From NCBI GenBank assembly GCA_030248295.1, contig JASANH010000938.1:930001-994000 (forward strand): 64,000 nt of DNA, written 5' to 3'. The notes beneath the pieces are model-generated. The model did no database searches, had not been told where the DNA came from, and saw nothing but the letters and a program-made list of their open reading frames with translations. Below are positions 1 through 10,955 of the stretch, one piece after another. The position numbers were made by a program, and so were the translations under genes. Each line of letters starts with the position of its first letter. The first letter of the stretch is position 1. This DNA comes from Mesodorylaimus sp. YZB2_4 (lineage: Eukaryota; Nematoda; Enoplea; Dorylaimida; Dorylaimidae).

Positions 1-375
1 AGTCCCTCAGTCACTCACGGCCAAGATGTTCTCAGTGAGAGGTGGACAAGTCTTGCTGAGAGCACTGATCCTGTCTCGTGACTCTGACGACCATACCATG
101 TGAGGCAGTCACGTGACTCGTAGTCAGTCAGAGGGAACTGCCCGTATGACACTTGTAAGACTCACAAAAATGCACTTGGGCTAAGATTAGCTTCAAATTC
201 TTTGAAATGTTGCTTGTGTGAATCTGGCTGATCGTGAGATCTGCAATGTGACCTGTCAGGCAAGCATGTGTCAGGTCATGGGGTGCAGGGGGTTGGACTG
301 AACAGCACACTGATCGTGGCATCTTATATTCAAGTTAATCAGTTCAAGTCACTTTACACTGGCCAATCACAAGTG

Positions 376-1095
376 TCAGTCGAGACTCCACGAGTGACTG
401 CGTATCGTACACGGTCTTATACCCGGCCACGTGCCCGTCGTAGCACGTCGATGGCCGACCACCAACGGCTTGGCGAATGTGACTCTTCGAAAAAATCTAT
501 CCGTCGAAGTCTTTTCACCACTCGTACTTTTTTTCATGGCGCTTTTTAAAATTGGGCCAGGATTGCTCGAAATGATTTCATATTTTCGCTTCTCCGAATC
601 ACGTTCGCCACGTTCGATGTTTGAGATACTGCGAACTGCGAGTGGTGGTCCTTGAGTGCGAGTGACTTTTTCGAATGGAAGAACATCCAAGAAAAATAAA
701 CTCTTTTCTGGAAGATAATTCTGATTGTAATCGGGTGTACTCGAATCCAAAGTCACTGTCATTCTTGGGACGCTCGACAAAGAGGCTGTGGTTTCTGGGT
801 TGGAAATTGAACGCTCATATTTGATCCGTTCCATGTTCGTTCGTTCCATCGATCCATGTTCGTTGTTTCTAACCGCATTCTTTTCGTGATTGGAAGAAGT
901 TGACGAAAGGATTAGCTCCATCAAGAAATCATTTTCCAATAACGCCAGCTCGGCTGAACCTCCATTGAAGAACATATTTACCGTTTCAGGGAGGCGGAGT
1001 ATGTGGCTCTGATCTTTCCCGTCCTCTCTTGCGTTTAAATACGAAGACGGCCTGCTTCTAAACGTCTGGCCACTTCGAGAATGAGCACGTGTCAT
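376..1095 (-). CDS. possible PP1-binding protein (RVxF motif), exon or whole gene
   Basis: An open frame of 239 codons from ATG at 1095 to TGA at 376-378. The frame stays open upstream to 1137 without an ATG, and a pyrimidine-rich acceptor (CTCCTTGCAG) lies just before the ATG, so this may be a last exon rather than a whole gene. Near the C-terminus it reads GPILKSAMKK, then about 15 residues later RRVTFAKPL (RVTF at 475-486). A Lys-rich SILK-like stretch followed by RVxF is the layout of PP1-docking segments such as those of Ki-67 and Repo-Man. The middle is Ser/Thr/Glu-rich with a short hydrophobic helix (ELALLENDFLMELIL). No catalytic domain is visible. The PP1 reading is inference from one short motif; the frame could also be chance. 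Confidence 0.42.
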   Translation of the reverse strand: MTRAHSRSGQTFRSRPSSYLNAREDGKDQSHILRLPETVNMFFNGGSAELALLENDFLMELILSSTSSNHEKNAVRNNEHGSMERTNMERIKYERSISNPETTASLSSVPRMTVTLDSSTPDYNQNYLPEKSLFFLDVLPFEKVTRTQGPPLAVRSISNIERGERDSEKRKYEIISSNPGPILKSAMKKSTSGEKTSTDRFFRRVTFAKPLVVGHRRATTGTWPGIRPCTIRSHSWSLD

Positions 1096-2650
1096 CGCTG
1101 CAAGGAGCGGGATAATGAGTCCTCGCCGCGAACTCACGTCACGACTAGCTCGTGCATGCGCGGCAAACTAGTCATTAGCTCATAATTAGCCATGGAAATT
1201 GCTAGAAATGATCTCAGCCGCCTCTTCGCGTGCGTCGCGGACAAGCAGTGGATTGTGTCCGCCAGCACGTCATGTGTGTTCTAGAGCACTCATTCTCGGA
1301 CAGTGTGTTCCCCTTTCTCGGAACATCGGGGGTTGGTGATAATTGAGACGTGGGTAGGTCCTGACCTATGACGAATGTAAGACCCACTCATTCCAGTTTT
1401 AAAATAGACACTTTCTCGAATCCTCCGGCTTCCTCGATTTAGTTAGTGAATCTAATCTTCCCGTAACTCCATCAAAACATTTTTCTGATTCTGACTCTTC
1501 TAGTTTTATTTCGCAGATAGACAATTTTTGAATTTACCGCGCGCCTACGGGTGCCGTTTTGTTCGGAATAAAGATTTTCAGAAACAAACATTTCGCAAAG
1601 AAGTCTTCCCATGCTTTCAGTGCGCTCTAACGTTTTCTGTGGGTTAAAAACAGTGACAGTGAAGTTCCTTTAAAATCACAGAGTGTAGGCCCACGAAATT
1701 TCAAATTTTATTGGCTGTTGGACAATGCTGCTGCACAGTGCATAGAACCCAGAATCTTCTACGCTTTTTAGAGGATGTGCTAATTTTATGCTTTCAACAT
1801 TCGTGTCTATTAGCTAGCTGCAAGATTTTGTCGTCCTCATTCGTGCATCTGGAAAAGGCTTTCCGAATTTGCGACACCTTGGATATGTTCGTTACGAATA
1901 CGGACCATGCGTCAGTGGTACAGTTTCCAATCCTGTTTAGCAATTTCCGCTGGAAATAATTAAATATAGGACTAATTTCCTGGGCCATAATTCACCATAG
2001 CTCGTGTTTTTAATTACAATTTAATGCCGACATTCGGTGTTTTCGAAAACGTGACATAGTCAACAGGAATGTTCTCGAGAAGAGGAAGGGGGAAAGTGGC
2101 CAATTAGGACATGTCTGGCAACTGGGTGCACTCACCTGAATGCACCCGAACAAACTTATGATCATCATGTTTTGTCATATAAACTGCCTTATGCCGCGGT
2201 CCCATGATGCCATTTGGGGTCTAAGCAGGAATGACTCCTGTCTCAGAGTCATGCGAAGGGCGTTTCATGTTAGCAAGGCCTCTCATACTCCAATGCCCAC
2301 ATCATCCAACGCACAGGGACACATTATACACAAATGATTAAGCAGTTAGTGCGTGAGAGGCAGACCCTCATCCCCCCCCATGCCATTGTCAACGGTTGAG
2401 GGTATGATGTACGCAAGAGCATACATTGGGCAGATATGTTTCAGCTGCGACTTTGCGAGGACAGGTGCAAAGTCTTGCTTCAACTTGGAGTTTGGGTGAA
2501 GCCGCGTGCCCAGCGGGCCGTGCCGAGTTGGAGAGAGCAATCAATCCCCTGGCTGGAAAATGTCAGCCTCTGGGGTTGATTTTTCAGCCGCAGGTTCGCC
2601 AGACTCGCCAGGCCCAGAGTTTTTGTCCCGCCGCCTGCCAGGCTTGTTTA
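1096..2650. other. intergenic, no gene recognised
   Basis: No supported coding exon. Open frames here are short, lack paired splice sites and match no family I know. At 2297-2340 there is a fragment (GGGACACATTATACAC) resembling the tail of the SINE-like repeat also found near 4.4 and 25.6 kb. Confidence 0.5.
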
Positions 2651-2654
2651 CAAG

Positions 2655-2850
2655 TGCCATGGGTTGGTTCAGTGATTTGGCACACGTTTTTTTGGTAGCC
2701 AGCGGCTGAGCTCGGCCCAGGTTCAATCCCAGGCGATAGAGGCTGGTTTGTACAAGCCATAAAACCCTAACCTGACCTTGATGTCTTCGAGCTATTCCGA
2801 AAGTCAAACTAGCAGACTCTCGGCTGTCGAGAACTGGCATGGTTTAGACC
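2655..2850 (+). repeat. tRNA-derived SINE copy
   Basis: An A-box-like TGGTTCAGTGA near 2664 and a B-box-like GGTTCAATCCC near 2719 sit about 55 bases apart, the internal RNA polymerase III promoter layout of tRNA-derived SINEs. The body continues with CCATAAAACCCTAACC, CTGACCTTG and CTCTCGGCTGTCGA, and aligns along its length to the copy at 10495-10735 and to the inverted copy near 34370-34515. It is the most diverged of the three. No acceptor-stem pairing survives, so it is not a functional tRNA gene. Confidence 0.6.
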
Positions 2851-3814
2851 CAACCAACATTGTCTGTTTCCAGCCCAGCATGCCCCCGTGTGGAGCTGGT
2901 CCGAGCGGACTCAGGGCGAGGGTAAGGGACGTGTAATTAGTACCCACTCGGTCTTGAAATTTTTGAATGCTGGTCTTTGGCAAAACGGGCTCGCTCAAGT
3001 GGACGGGTGTGAAAAAGTCAGTGTTTTCAGTAATTCAAGGAGTGGTCGGGTCTGTTACTTCGGATTCATGTTTTTGGTTACCTTAGGGGTTGGATCACAC
3101 ATTATTGGATTCACTCATTGCGTAAATCCCTGATTGTGAGCGGGTGCTAATCCTGAAGGCCAACGCAACATCACCCTTCTTTATTAAAAATGTGTAAATA
3201 TTTTAAAGAAAACAAAATGACAAATGACAGGTGGTCTGGGGGGGCGGACTATATACTTTGAAGAGATATTCAGCCTGAAACACGTTTACAGAGTGCTGGC
3301 TACATGATATTTTCCACATTTACTTTGCTGCGTATTGATGGACTCGGCCAACAAAATCTTCCAAGACTCAGCGATTCGTTTCTAATTGTGTATTACTTTA
3401 TAAATGTGCAGGCAAGAAGAAGGCGTTGTAAATAAGGGCACCATGCAGTTTCAAAAAAGGATTCTTGCTGAGATATAGCACGGACTGTCTAGGAATAGTA
3501 GGCTGAGCGATATTGATTTAGCTTGGGCCTTTCTAGCACGCGCTCGAAAACAAGTGCCGTGAAGTTTAGCGCTTGTCTGATTATGAGACCGCGATGAATT
3601 TCTTCAGAACTTACCTAATCAGTTCTCTCAGCTCGTGGCAATTTAGTCACCCCCTCCGTGTCATGTGCTGGAATATTCAGGTAAAGAAAGAGGGTCCTTT
3701 TCTGAACAGTTGGTCGCCTTCTTTCGTATTCTAAGGCCTGGGTGTGTGTTCTTTGTCCACGTGTAGCGAATGAGGCTCTGTGGTTTCTGGATTATTCTGG
3801 TTTCTGCAGAGTAC

Positions 3815-4378
3815 TTTTGCACTCGCTCCAATCGAAGTACCCAGACCTACGAGCTAATCCGCTATCGGGCAATCCTCGGTTGTTGACGAGACAGTCAGAG
3901 AACATGGATCAAATGTATGCCCACCGCAGGCTCCTATGTGTACCCAGTGTCCGCAATGGGTGTTCTACGGTTAGGAGGAAAAACATGGATTGTGGTCGTG
4001 CCCGCCCACTGTGCCCGCAACTGTCCTCTCGTCCGCCTTATTTGGATGTGGCGATCTAGAATGTGCCATCCGTGTTTATCAAACACTGCTGGGAGGTGCG
4101 CCCTTCGTTGTCCCTCAGGATTAGAACCCGCTCAACCCAGGATTTTAAAGGACACCGTTCAGGAACTGGGTGACTCGGGGATTTCCATTGGTAAACAGCT
4201 TGCATTGAGACGGAAAGGGATCAGAGATATTTTTCTCTGTTATATAATCGATGAAGCCTCAGAATGTCCCACGTTGTCACTTGTGAAATGTCTCGGGAAC
4301 TCAACTCCATACTGCCCTCCGAACATATTGAGGAAGTTGTAGACCTCAAACAGAAACAGCCTTTGCAGGATGGAATTT
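3815..4378 (+). repeat. dispersed repeat, copy A
   Basis: This stretch aligns collinearly with 6530-7336. Shared landmarks are TTGCACTCGCTC at the left end, TGTCCGC with TGGGTGTT, CTCGTCCGCC, GGTAAACAGCTTGCATTGAGA, ATCGATGAAGCCTCAGAATG, and GGATGGAATTTT at the right end. Copy B has an insertion of about 230 bases between the last landmarks. No long frame is conserved between copies, so it is probably a decayed mobile element whose family I do not recognise. Confidence 0.55.
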
Positions 4379-4395
4379 TGTAGATTCCTTGTACA

Positions 4396-4510
4396 TGTTT
4401 TACCACATCACCAAACGCTTATGCGCACTCGAGGGTGAAGGGACACATTTTACACGAAATGATTTACCGGCCCGCGAGTCGAACACTCGCCCACGGTTAT
4501 CACGGCCTTG
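4396..4510 (-). repeat. short tRNA-like SINE, minus-strand copy
   Basis: Read on the minus strand it carries a B-box-like GTGTTCGACTCGC followed by TAAATCATTT, TGTGTCCCTTCACCC and CTCGAGTGCGC. The same order recurs at 37640-37740 (minus) and, with a shorter tail, at 29840-29985 (plus); a tail fragment lies at 25643-25692. This looks like a second SINE family, distinct from the one at 2655 and 10495. Confidence 0.5.
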
Positions 4511-5497
4511 GAAGTTCAAAAACTGTCTGCCCATTTATGCTTACGGACGGAAGTCATATTTTGAAAGCGCTGATGATGAGATCTACAGCAGCTAGCATCG
4601 TCCTAAAATATGGGGTCCAAAAGCCTTCGCTGACTTCATATCACAAAGAGCCCATTAGTTTTGTTAAGCAGCTTTACAGTAAGCATGTCTATGCTATCCT
4701 TTATATACAGCGCCAAAATTTTATCAGCCCACTGATGGCAGGGTGCAAATAAAATAGACTTAATATGTTCGTACTGGTACATAACTGACTAGGCACTAGG
4801 TAGTTATTATGTGCCCTGTATTTTATCCGTCTTGTTGAGGACTTTTCACTCGAACTGGTCAGGTGCCTAAGATGACTTAATAGCTCGTGCTCATTATACG
4901 ATTCAAGTCAAATTTATATTTGAAGTAGTAGGAAGAGGAAGAAGAGAATGAGCCAATTAGAGCGCGTTGGATAAATGAGTGCACACCTTCGCACTCGAAC
5001 GAGGTGCTGATCCGAACGAACTAGGCGAGACCTCATGACTAGCCGTCTCGTGATGGTCTGTGACGAGCACTTTCCAGCCTAGGTTCAACCAGTAATATTT
5101 ATGCTAGCATTTAAAAAAGCTGTACATGAGAGAGACAGTCCTCGCACCGCGTCAGTTTCATAGTGATGTAGACTTGTCAGGCTCATCAGCTGAAGTGAGT
5201 CTGCTGCATGCCCCTTTCTATAGTGCGTAGAAAAGATGTGAAAGGAAGTAATTCACAGATTGATGAGCACATTTTTCAAAGGTTCAGCAAGGTTCCGAGC
5301 AGGCCTCCAGCTACGATAACACAGGCACTGTCTAGCTATTTCAGGCGGCAATCGATTTAGCACATAGCTTAGAACACGCTCGAAACAAAGTTCAGTGATT
5401 GTCCATACCTGATAGGCCCGAACATGTTATAGCAACTCAGAACTCCCCTTGTCCAACGGGGGCCCCCCCAAAATACCCCAACCCACCAGTTTCCTTT

Positions 5498-5625
5498 CCC
5501 CCCCCCCCCCCCCCCCCCCCCCCCCAAACCCCCCTTTCCCCCCCCGACCCCCCCCACTGAAGGCCCCGGCGGGGGGCCCACGGGAAAAAAAAACCCCCCC
5601 CCCCCCCCCGCGGCCCCCCCCCCGC
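5498..5625. repeat. poly-C low-complexity tract
   Basis: Runs of C up to about 26 bases, broken by short A and T runs. It lies immediately downstream of the decayed mariner transposase on the transposase strand. Proline- and glycine-rich open frames across it are artefacts of composition. Homopolymer C of this length is also a common sequencing and assembly problem, so the exact length should not be trusted. Confidence 0.85.
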
Positions 5626-5649
5626 CATTTGGTCGCTCCTCCTCCGCCG

Positions 5650-6180
5650 CTTTGAAAACGATGGGTTAGCAAATGTCACAGTACCAGTCTGCATTGACCA
5701 CCCTCGTTCTTCTGAAGGAACTGCTGCGACCAACTCATCCCGTCTAGAAAAAATTGCCGCCATCTGTCTCCCAACAATTTTGGTTCTGACCACTTTTGTT
5801 CATTTTGGTCCCTCTTTGAAGACCCAAACCTTAGGCTTTTGCAAGATTTCCGGGTCGTAGTTTAACAGTTAAGTTTCATCGCCAGTAAGGATGCCACTGA
5901 CCCTTTTTGAATTTCCGTGATTGAACTTGGGCAACATAAACTTGCACCAGTGGATCCAGACCGCTTTTTGCTCACTTGCCAACAAATTTGGGATCCACCT
6001 GGATGCTTCTTTCGTCACGCACAGACGATCATGCAAAATTCTTGCCACTGATGCCGATCCAACCCCCAAAGTCTCCTCTAATTTGTGATATGTAATGTTT
6101 CTTCCTTCTTTGAGCTTTTCCCTGGAGCGCTCGATGTTTTCAGGGGCCACTGTGCTGTGAAACCGGGTAGCTAGCTATAA
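5650..6180 (-). pseudogene. mariner-family transposase, decayed fragment
   Basis: The minus-strand frame from 6150 to 5869 reads NITYHKLEETLGVGSASV, ILHDRLCVTKEASRWIP, then HWCKFMLPKF and SKRVSGILTGDET, which match the helix-turn-helix end and the first catalytic motif region (the GDET Asp) of mariner transposases. Directly after GDET the frame hits a stop where the family usually continues with WIY. Downstream, NYDPEI, PKVWVFKEGP, then a second stop, TKVVRTKIVGRQMAAIF and GWSMQTGTVTFAN are still recognisable in the expected order. At least two in-frame stops and loss of sequence into the poly-C tract at 5625 make it non-functional. No terminal inverted repeats were identified. Confidence 0.85.
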
Positions 6181-6529
6181 GCCCTAGCTCATTCATGGAA
6201 GCTAGGTAGAGTGGCATCGACGGGGCAATGTCGCCGAAACTTTTTACCAAATTTTCATTAGATTTATCAAACCTAAGGCCCCTTTCAAACCACAAAAACT
6301 ACACAAAATTCCCTTTTGTGAGCCCCTTTTTAATCAAAAAAAACCTTCTTCTTCGCTCCCCCTCTCCCCCCTCCCTTCTCGATGTTGTCTCATACCCTAG
6401 GGTTCCTGTATTTATGAAATTACCACCAACCAAAACCAACAAAAAACCCAAAAAAGTACGGGTGTCCTTCGTACATGTACAGTATCAGTAGAGAGCTATT
6501 TATTGTGTCTGAAGCGTTCGTGATTTTGT

Positions 6530-7336
6530 CCTCTTGCACTCGCTCAAAGAGAAGTGTCCTGACCTACGTGCCTTTCCTGTTTATTTGTGGCCATGCACTA
6601 AATGTCCGCGATGTTCCCAGTGGGTGTTTTCTGGTAAGGCCGAGAAACATACGTGGCCTCCCACTGACCACAACTGCCAACTCGTCCGCCCCATTTGGGT
6701 GTAACGGTCTAGAATGTGCGATCCGTGTCATACGCTGCTGGGGAGCTGTACGCTTTGTTGTCCTTAGGATTAGCGCCCACTCAATCCGGGACCTCTAAGG
6801 ACAACTCGTTCGGGAACTGGGCGGCCAGGGGATCGACTTCTTTGTAAACAGCTTGCATTGAGATTAAGAGGTATCAGAGGGGTGGCCAGACTGGTCCTGA
6901 GCTATGAGAGCGGAGAAAAAATTATGGTCTGCACGAAACGAAATTGAATAAGACAGCAGTGCGGTGGAAGTACTGGATTGAAGGGTGGGGCGAGCCAAGC
7001 AAACGCACGAGCTAAGCGTAAGGTGATACAGGAAGGTGATGGCATTTAGTGTAGTGAACAGAGCTTTCCTGAAGCCTGGTTTTTGGATTGATCGATGAAG
7101 CCTCAGAATGCGAACACGGGCTGAAAAGTCCCACGTACTCACCTGTTTTAAATGCGGGGGTAACAGAAAAACACAAATCCAATAAAAATAGATTTGATCT
7201 ATTACGACTTTCTCTAGGACCCAACTCCACCTCCCCCCCCCCCCCTCCACGCGAACAAACCCCGCTTTCAACATTTCGAAAAGCAACTCGCGTGTGCCTT
7301 CAAGAAGAAACAGTCTTGGCGGGATGGAATTTTTAG
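6530..7336 (+). repeat. dispersed repeat, copy B
   Basis: Diverged second copy of the repeat at 3815-4378, in the same orientation. It matches over the left 350 bases, then carries about 230 extra bases (roughly 6880-7090), then resumes at GATGAAGCCTCAGAATG and ends at GGATGGAATTTTTAG. A C-rich run at 7226-7242 lies inside it. The extra segment may be a nested insertion or may be a deletion in copy A. Confidence 0.5.
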
Positions 7337-7849
7337 AAACTGTTTGCACAGAACGAAGGCGTGCCTCGACTTATTCCCAAAGTTTGCCCAATGACGTTTC
7401 GGTCGCTTTGAGCATCTTGTTGAGAACGAGGCTGGCCCACATGCGTGCTGCGAGTGCCGGTGTGAGGCTCAGTCGGCAAGAATCGTACTGGGCGATTGCA
7501 CAATTGTGGACTGGAGGTTGATGGACATTTGGAGCGCGATGATCATGACTGCCTGATCAGTAACTGGTTTCCAATGCGAGGTGCACCACTGGCTGCTCGT
7601 CGATGCTCCAGCCCATTTTTACTAGCTGTTCTTTTTTTTAGGGCTCACCTTTCAGGTTTGCGCCTTGCATTGCTCTGCGCTGCGCAATACGCTCTGTCTA
7701 CTCTCCTCTTCCTTTGCCTCTTATCTTGCATGGCTAGTTTCCTTTCAAGCGCAAAATGCGAGCATCAAACTTGGCGAAGACGAATACTGAGTTGACCCTC
7801 GGCACTGCACTGATTGCCCCTCCCAACCGTTGTGATTTATAAATTTCAG

Positions 7850-8037
7850 CAGAAATTTGCGCCCTGTCCGTGGACAGAGGACCGTGCCAACAGTACCAGA
7901 CCAAATACGCTTACGATCGTCGCCTCAGAACGTGCATCTCGTTTCAATATGGCGGCTGCGGTGGCAACTTGAACATGTTCGACACAATGGCCGAGTGCAT
8001 GCAGTTGTGCGGCGGCACCATATTCAAGCAAAGATAA
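7850..8037 (+). CDS. Kunitz/BPTI domain, terminal exon
   Basis: After the acceptor TTTCAG (7844-7849) a 61-codon frame runs to TAA at 8035-8037. It encodes one Kunitz domain with all six cysteines: C-ALSVDRGP-C, KYAYDRRLRTC, FQYGGCGGNLNMF and MAECMQLC, matching the pattern C-x8-C-x15-C-x7-C-x12-C-x3-C. The position after the second cysteine of the family, where the P1 residue sits, is occupied by Gln (GPCQQ) rather than the Lys or Arg typical of trypsin inhibitors. Kunitz domains usually act as secreted serine-protease inhibitors, and this one ends the protein a few residues after the last cysteine. The upstream exon, which should supply one base of the first codon and a signal peptide, was not found, so the gene is incomplete here. 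Confidence 0.8.
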
Positions 8038-8884
8038 CGTGACAAGTGACGATAAGAGTAGGACGTGTATTCGATGTGGGTCGTGCATAGTCTAGCCAGT
8101 GCCTTCCATTGTACACACCCTCCCTATCCATCCACAGTATCATATTGGACATCGATTCGAATAGATCCACGAACGAGCCCCCACTGTTGCCCCCATCATG
8201 TCATAACTTTGCGTAGAACTATTTCAAAAACAAAAATTTAAGTTTATAAAACTCCTTTTATGGCATCTGTACAAGCTAGGAGTGAGATGCTAAATCGATG
8301 ACTAACGATCATCAAATCACATCCAGTAAAACGGTACAGCTGTAATAGCTGTGGAATTTATCAGCACCTATCAGTGCACTGGTTTAGGGAACTGGTCTGC
8401 CTCTCCCAACATTAAGTCAGGGCGCACTAGACCGAGAGCGAGTGACTGGATTGGTTTGCAAGCATCGGTCTCCCGTCTTGACTTCCTGACTTCCTGCGGA
8501 CCAAATGTACTGTACTGTATGCACAGTTGAACAACCAATAATAAGAGGAAGGCTCAGTAAAGTCACATATTGTGAAGTAAGCCAGAAGATTCTTTGAACT
8601 TGTCGCGTTATCGATCTTACGCGTATTGGTATTCAGACTGACCATTGAAGTACACTGAGCCAACCAGACCGTTTACCTCAAAGTCTCAACCAACACTCAT
8701 TCGTCTGCCTCCACTCCGCTCCTATGCCTCCTCTAGTCTGCGCGTGAATCATATTCAAACAGAATACGAGAATCGGTGCGTATTACATGCGCGCGCGATA
8801 TTAAAATCACTTATATCACAGAATTCAGCCCCGTTCTTCTACTTGCGGTGCTCGTGGCCAGTCGTGTGCCAGTGAGCGGTCAAA
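8038..8884. other. intergenic, nothing recognised
   Basis: Region between the Kunitz stop codon and the HMG-box gene. It should hold the Kunitz 3' UTR and the HMG promoter and 5' UTR. No clear motif or further exon was identified. Confidence 0.5.
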
Positions 8885-9712
8885 ATGGACGACAAGCGTA
8901 GCCAGCAAATCCTGCCACCACGACTTCCCAGAAGCGCCTACGCCTACTTCGTTCAAAGGAACTACCATAGCGTCGCCAAGGAGCTGAAAAACGGACTCCC
9001 GCAGACCATCATCAAGACTTTGGCCGAAAAGTGGAGGAAGCTGACCCCCGAGCAAAGGCAGCCGTACCTCGACGTAAGTGCTGCGCCTTCTTTCCCAGGT
9101 TCTTCCTCAAACTTCCATCTCCTCAGAATGAGCAGGCGGATCGGGCTCGATATGAGCAGGCCAGGGCCGAATGGTTTCGGCGGCTCGCGCCTTCCATGGT
9201 CCGCAGACGAAGGAATCCGACCATGCCCAGGATGCCAGCGTGAGTGCCTTCTAGTCTGGCTCGATGTCCCAGTCCCAGTTCTATATTCCAGGACGCCATA
9301 CATCGCGTTCAAACGCGAAATGGGGGCGAAACTTCGCGAGGAAAGGCCAGAGTCGACGGCCCGCCAACGAGACAAGGAGGCAGCCCGAATGTAAGCATGT
9401 GCTTGTGGGCATCGGGTCTCAAACTGGGATGGCCTGTGTTTTAGGTGGCGCGAGTTGGACCCCGAGTCGCGGGAAACGTACTGGCAGAAGGCCATCGAAG
9501 ACAGGGTGCGCTACGCCAACGAACTGCACGCATGGTGGGAACGAGAACGAGAAGCACAGAATCAAGCAACCGTCGACCAGCCGCAACCTGCTCCCGCTCC
9601 AGACGCAGCCGTGGTTCAGCCACCTGAACAGAATGCCCAGGCGGTGGTGGCCACGCCGGCAGCCGTCAACGAAGCTGCTGCACAAGGCGTCAACGAAGCT
9701 CTCGACATATGA
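8885..9712 (+). CDS. two-HMG-box DNA-binding protein
   Basis: Four exons with matching phases: 8885-9073, 9127-9239, 9292-9390 and 9445-9712, giving 222 aa. Box 1 covers about residues 10-77 (PPRLPRSAYAYFVQRNY, LAEKWRKLTPEQRQPYLD, then ARYEQARAEWF). Box 2 covers about residues 101-167 (TPYIAFKREMGAKLREE, MWRELDPESRETYWQKA, ANELHAWWE). Both keep the Pro, aromatic and W-x-x-L core of HMG boxes. The basic linker is Arg-rich (MVRRRRNPT). The tail is Pro/Ala/Gln/Asn-rich and lacks the long acidic run of classical HMGB1/2. The likely role is nuclear, bending or architectural DNA binding, in the style of HMGB or TFAM-like proteins; no mitochondrial presequence is evident. The last exon and 3' flank were duplicated to 34.0-35.5 kb. 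Confidence 0.88.
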
Positions 9713-10955
9713 AGTGGCTGGCGACGATGAGCGTGTGATCTCGATGGTGGTTTTTGCTGTCCGCTGTGATTTGTGAACTGACGACTCGCATTTGTTGGCT
9801 TAGCTAACGTGGTCGATGACTTGTTTTGTGTATCGAAAGCTCAGCTGACCTTGCTTTTCGATGCCCATAATCCTGGCCTTGTTGTCCACGTGCAGCATCG
9901 ACTTTCCTCTCGCGGCACCAAGAATCATCAGACTTCCGTTTACGAATCGACGCGCCAGGCACTGGCCGACGGTTTCATGCGAGCCGTTGTCCCTGCTCTG
10001 GCTGGGAAAACGGACAGAGATCAGCCCTTCTCCACAGGAGGAGAGTCATTCCCAGTGCCGCTTTCATTCCATCTCATGGGACAAGAGGCACAGAAAAGGA
10101 CTCGAAAGACGCTCATCGCTAGAACTTGGTTCACCCAGGACGTGTTTCATACTCACGCACTCTGGGGATCAGAGACACGAGGGAATGAATGAGCAAGGAA
10201 CGACCACCTAATATTGGATATGCAGAGGCGAAAGGTGCACAGCCTCCAAAAACGGTTTTTGCAGACAGTTTATTCCGCAGCAGCTGAGTACATAAAACGT
10301 GGTTTGTGAGCCTCTGACCACGTTTGACACTGGGAAAACCAAATGTCAACTCACAGCCGCTGGCTTGGAGACTCAAGATTGACGGTCATCATCACACCGT
10401 TCCAAGCCACATACCTGTCCAACTGTATTCCAACTAGAATATGAAGTGGTTACCCTGGGACGACACTATGCACCTCGGGCACGGGCTTGCTTACTGGCGG
10501 TCGCGGTGGTGCAGCGGTTCGGCATAGTCTCTCCGTATTGCTTGGGAGCGAGTGACTGGACTCGTCCCAGGCTCGATCCCTGGTGACTGAGATCGGTTTA
10601 CGAACCATAAACCCTCGCTGACCTTGCACGCCAGGCCGTGAGTGACTCACCCGGTGCTGTTGGGGTGCTTCGAGTGAAGAGACGGAAGCCAAACGAGAAG
10701 ACAGTCTCGGCTGTCGAACACGGACAGGGTTCACAGCCCTTCCGCCATCGTCCGAGGAAGTCGGTGTCCAGTCCTTCCTTCCACTCTGCTTGTCTACTCC
10801 TGGATAATTTGAATCCACCACATACTCACAGCCGCCACATTTAATCGCCCTGTAGTAGCACATTGTCTTCAAAGTATCCCTCAACTTTCACGCAACTTTA
10901 TTCGCTCTCGCATAAGACCTCGCCGACCAAATAATGCTAGCCACAAAACCGCATT
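9410..10955 (+). repeat. inverted duplication, copy 1 (source)
   Basis: From within intron 3 of the HMG-box gene (GGCATCGGGTCTCAAAC) to about 10955 (GTTTTGTGGCTAGCATTATT on the minus strand), this segment matches 34048-35486 in reverse complement. Matching runs include the final HMG exon, the 3' flank, the SINE at 10495-10735 and the distal CTCGCATAAGACCTCGCCG block. Copy 1 is judged the source because it continues into the intact gene. The copies differ by scattered substitutions and several small indels, so the event is fairly recent. Confidence 0.88.
10495..10735 (+). repeat. tRNA-derived SINE copy
   Basis: A-box TGGTGCAGCGG near 10513 and B-box GGCTCGATCCC near 10569, followed by CGGTTTACGAACCATAAACC, CTGACCTTG and GTCTCGGCTGTCGA. 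It is the best preserved copy of the family also seen at 2655-2850. It lies inside the inverted duplication and was carried with it to 34.3-34.5 kb. Confidence 0.68.

Noticed and set aside
5449..5655. Proline- and glycine-rich open frames on both strands
   Set aside because: They translate a poly-C low-complexity tract; composition alone explains them.
10450..10884. Frame of 144 codons with a CYYRAIKCGGCEY start, also present at 34116 as CYYRAIKYGGCEF
   Set aside because: The GGC and Cys spacing suggested a Kunitz remnant, but the Cys spacing is wrong (nine residues instead of seven before the GGC Cys). The frame lies across a SINE and exists twice only because of the duplication.
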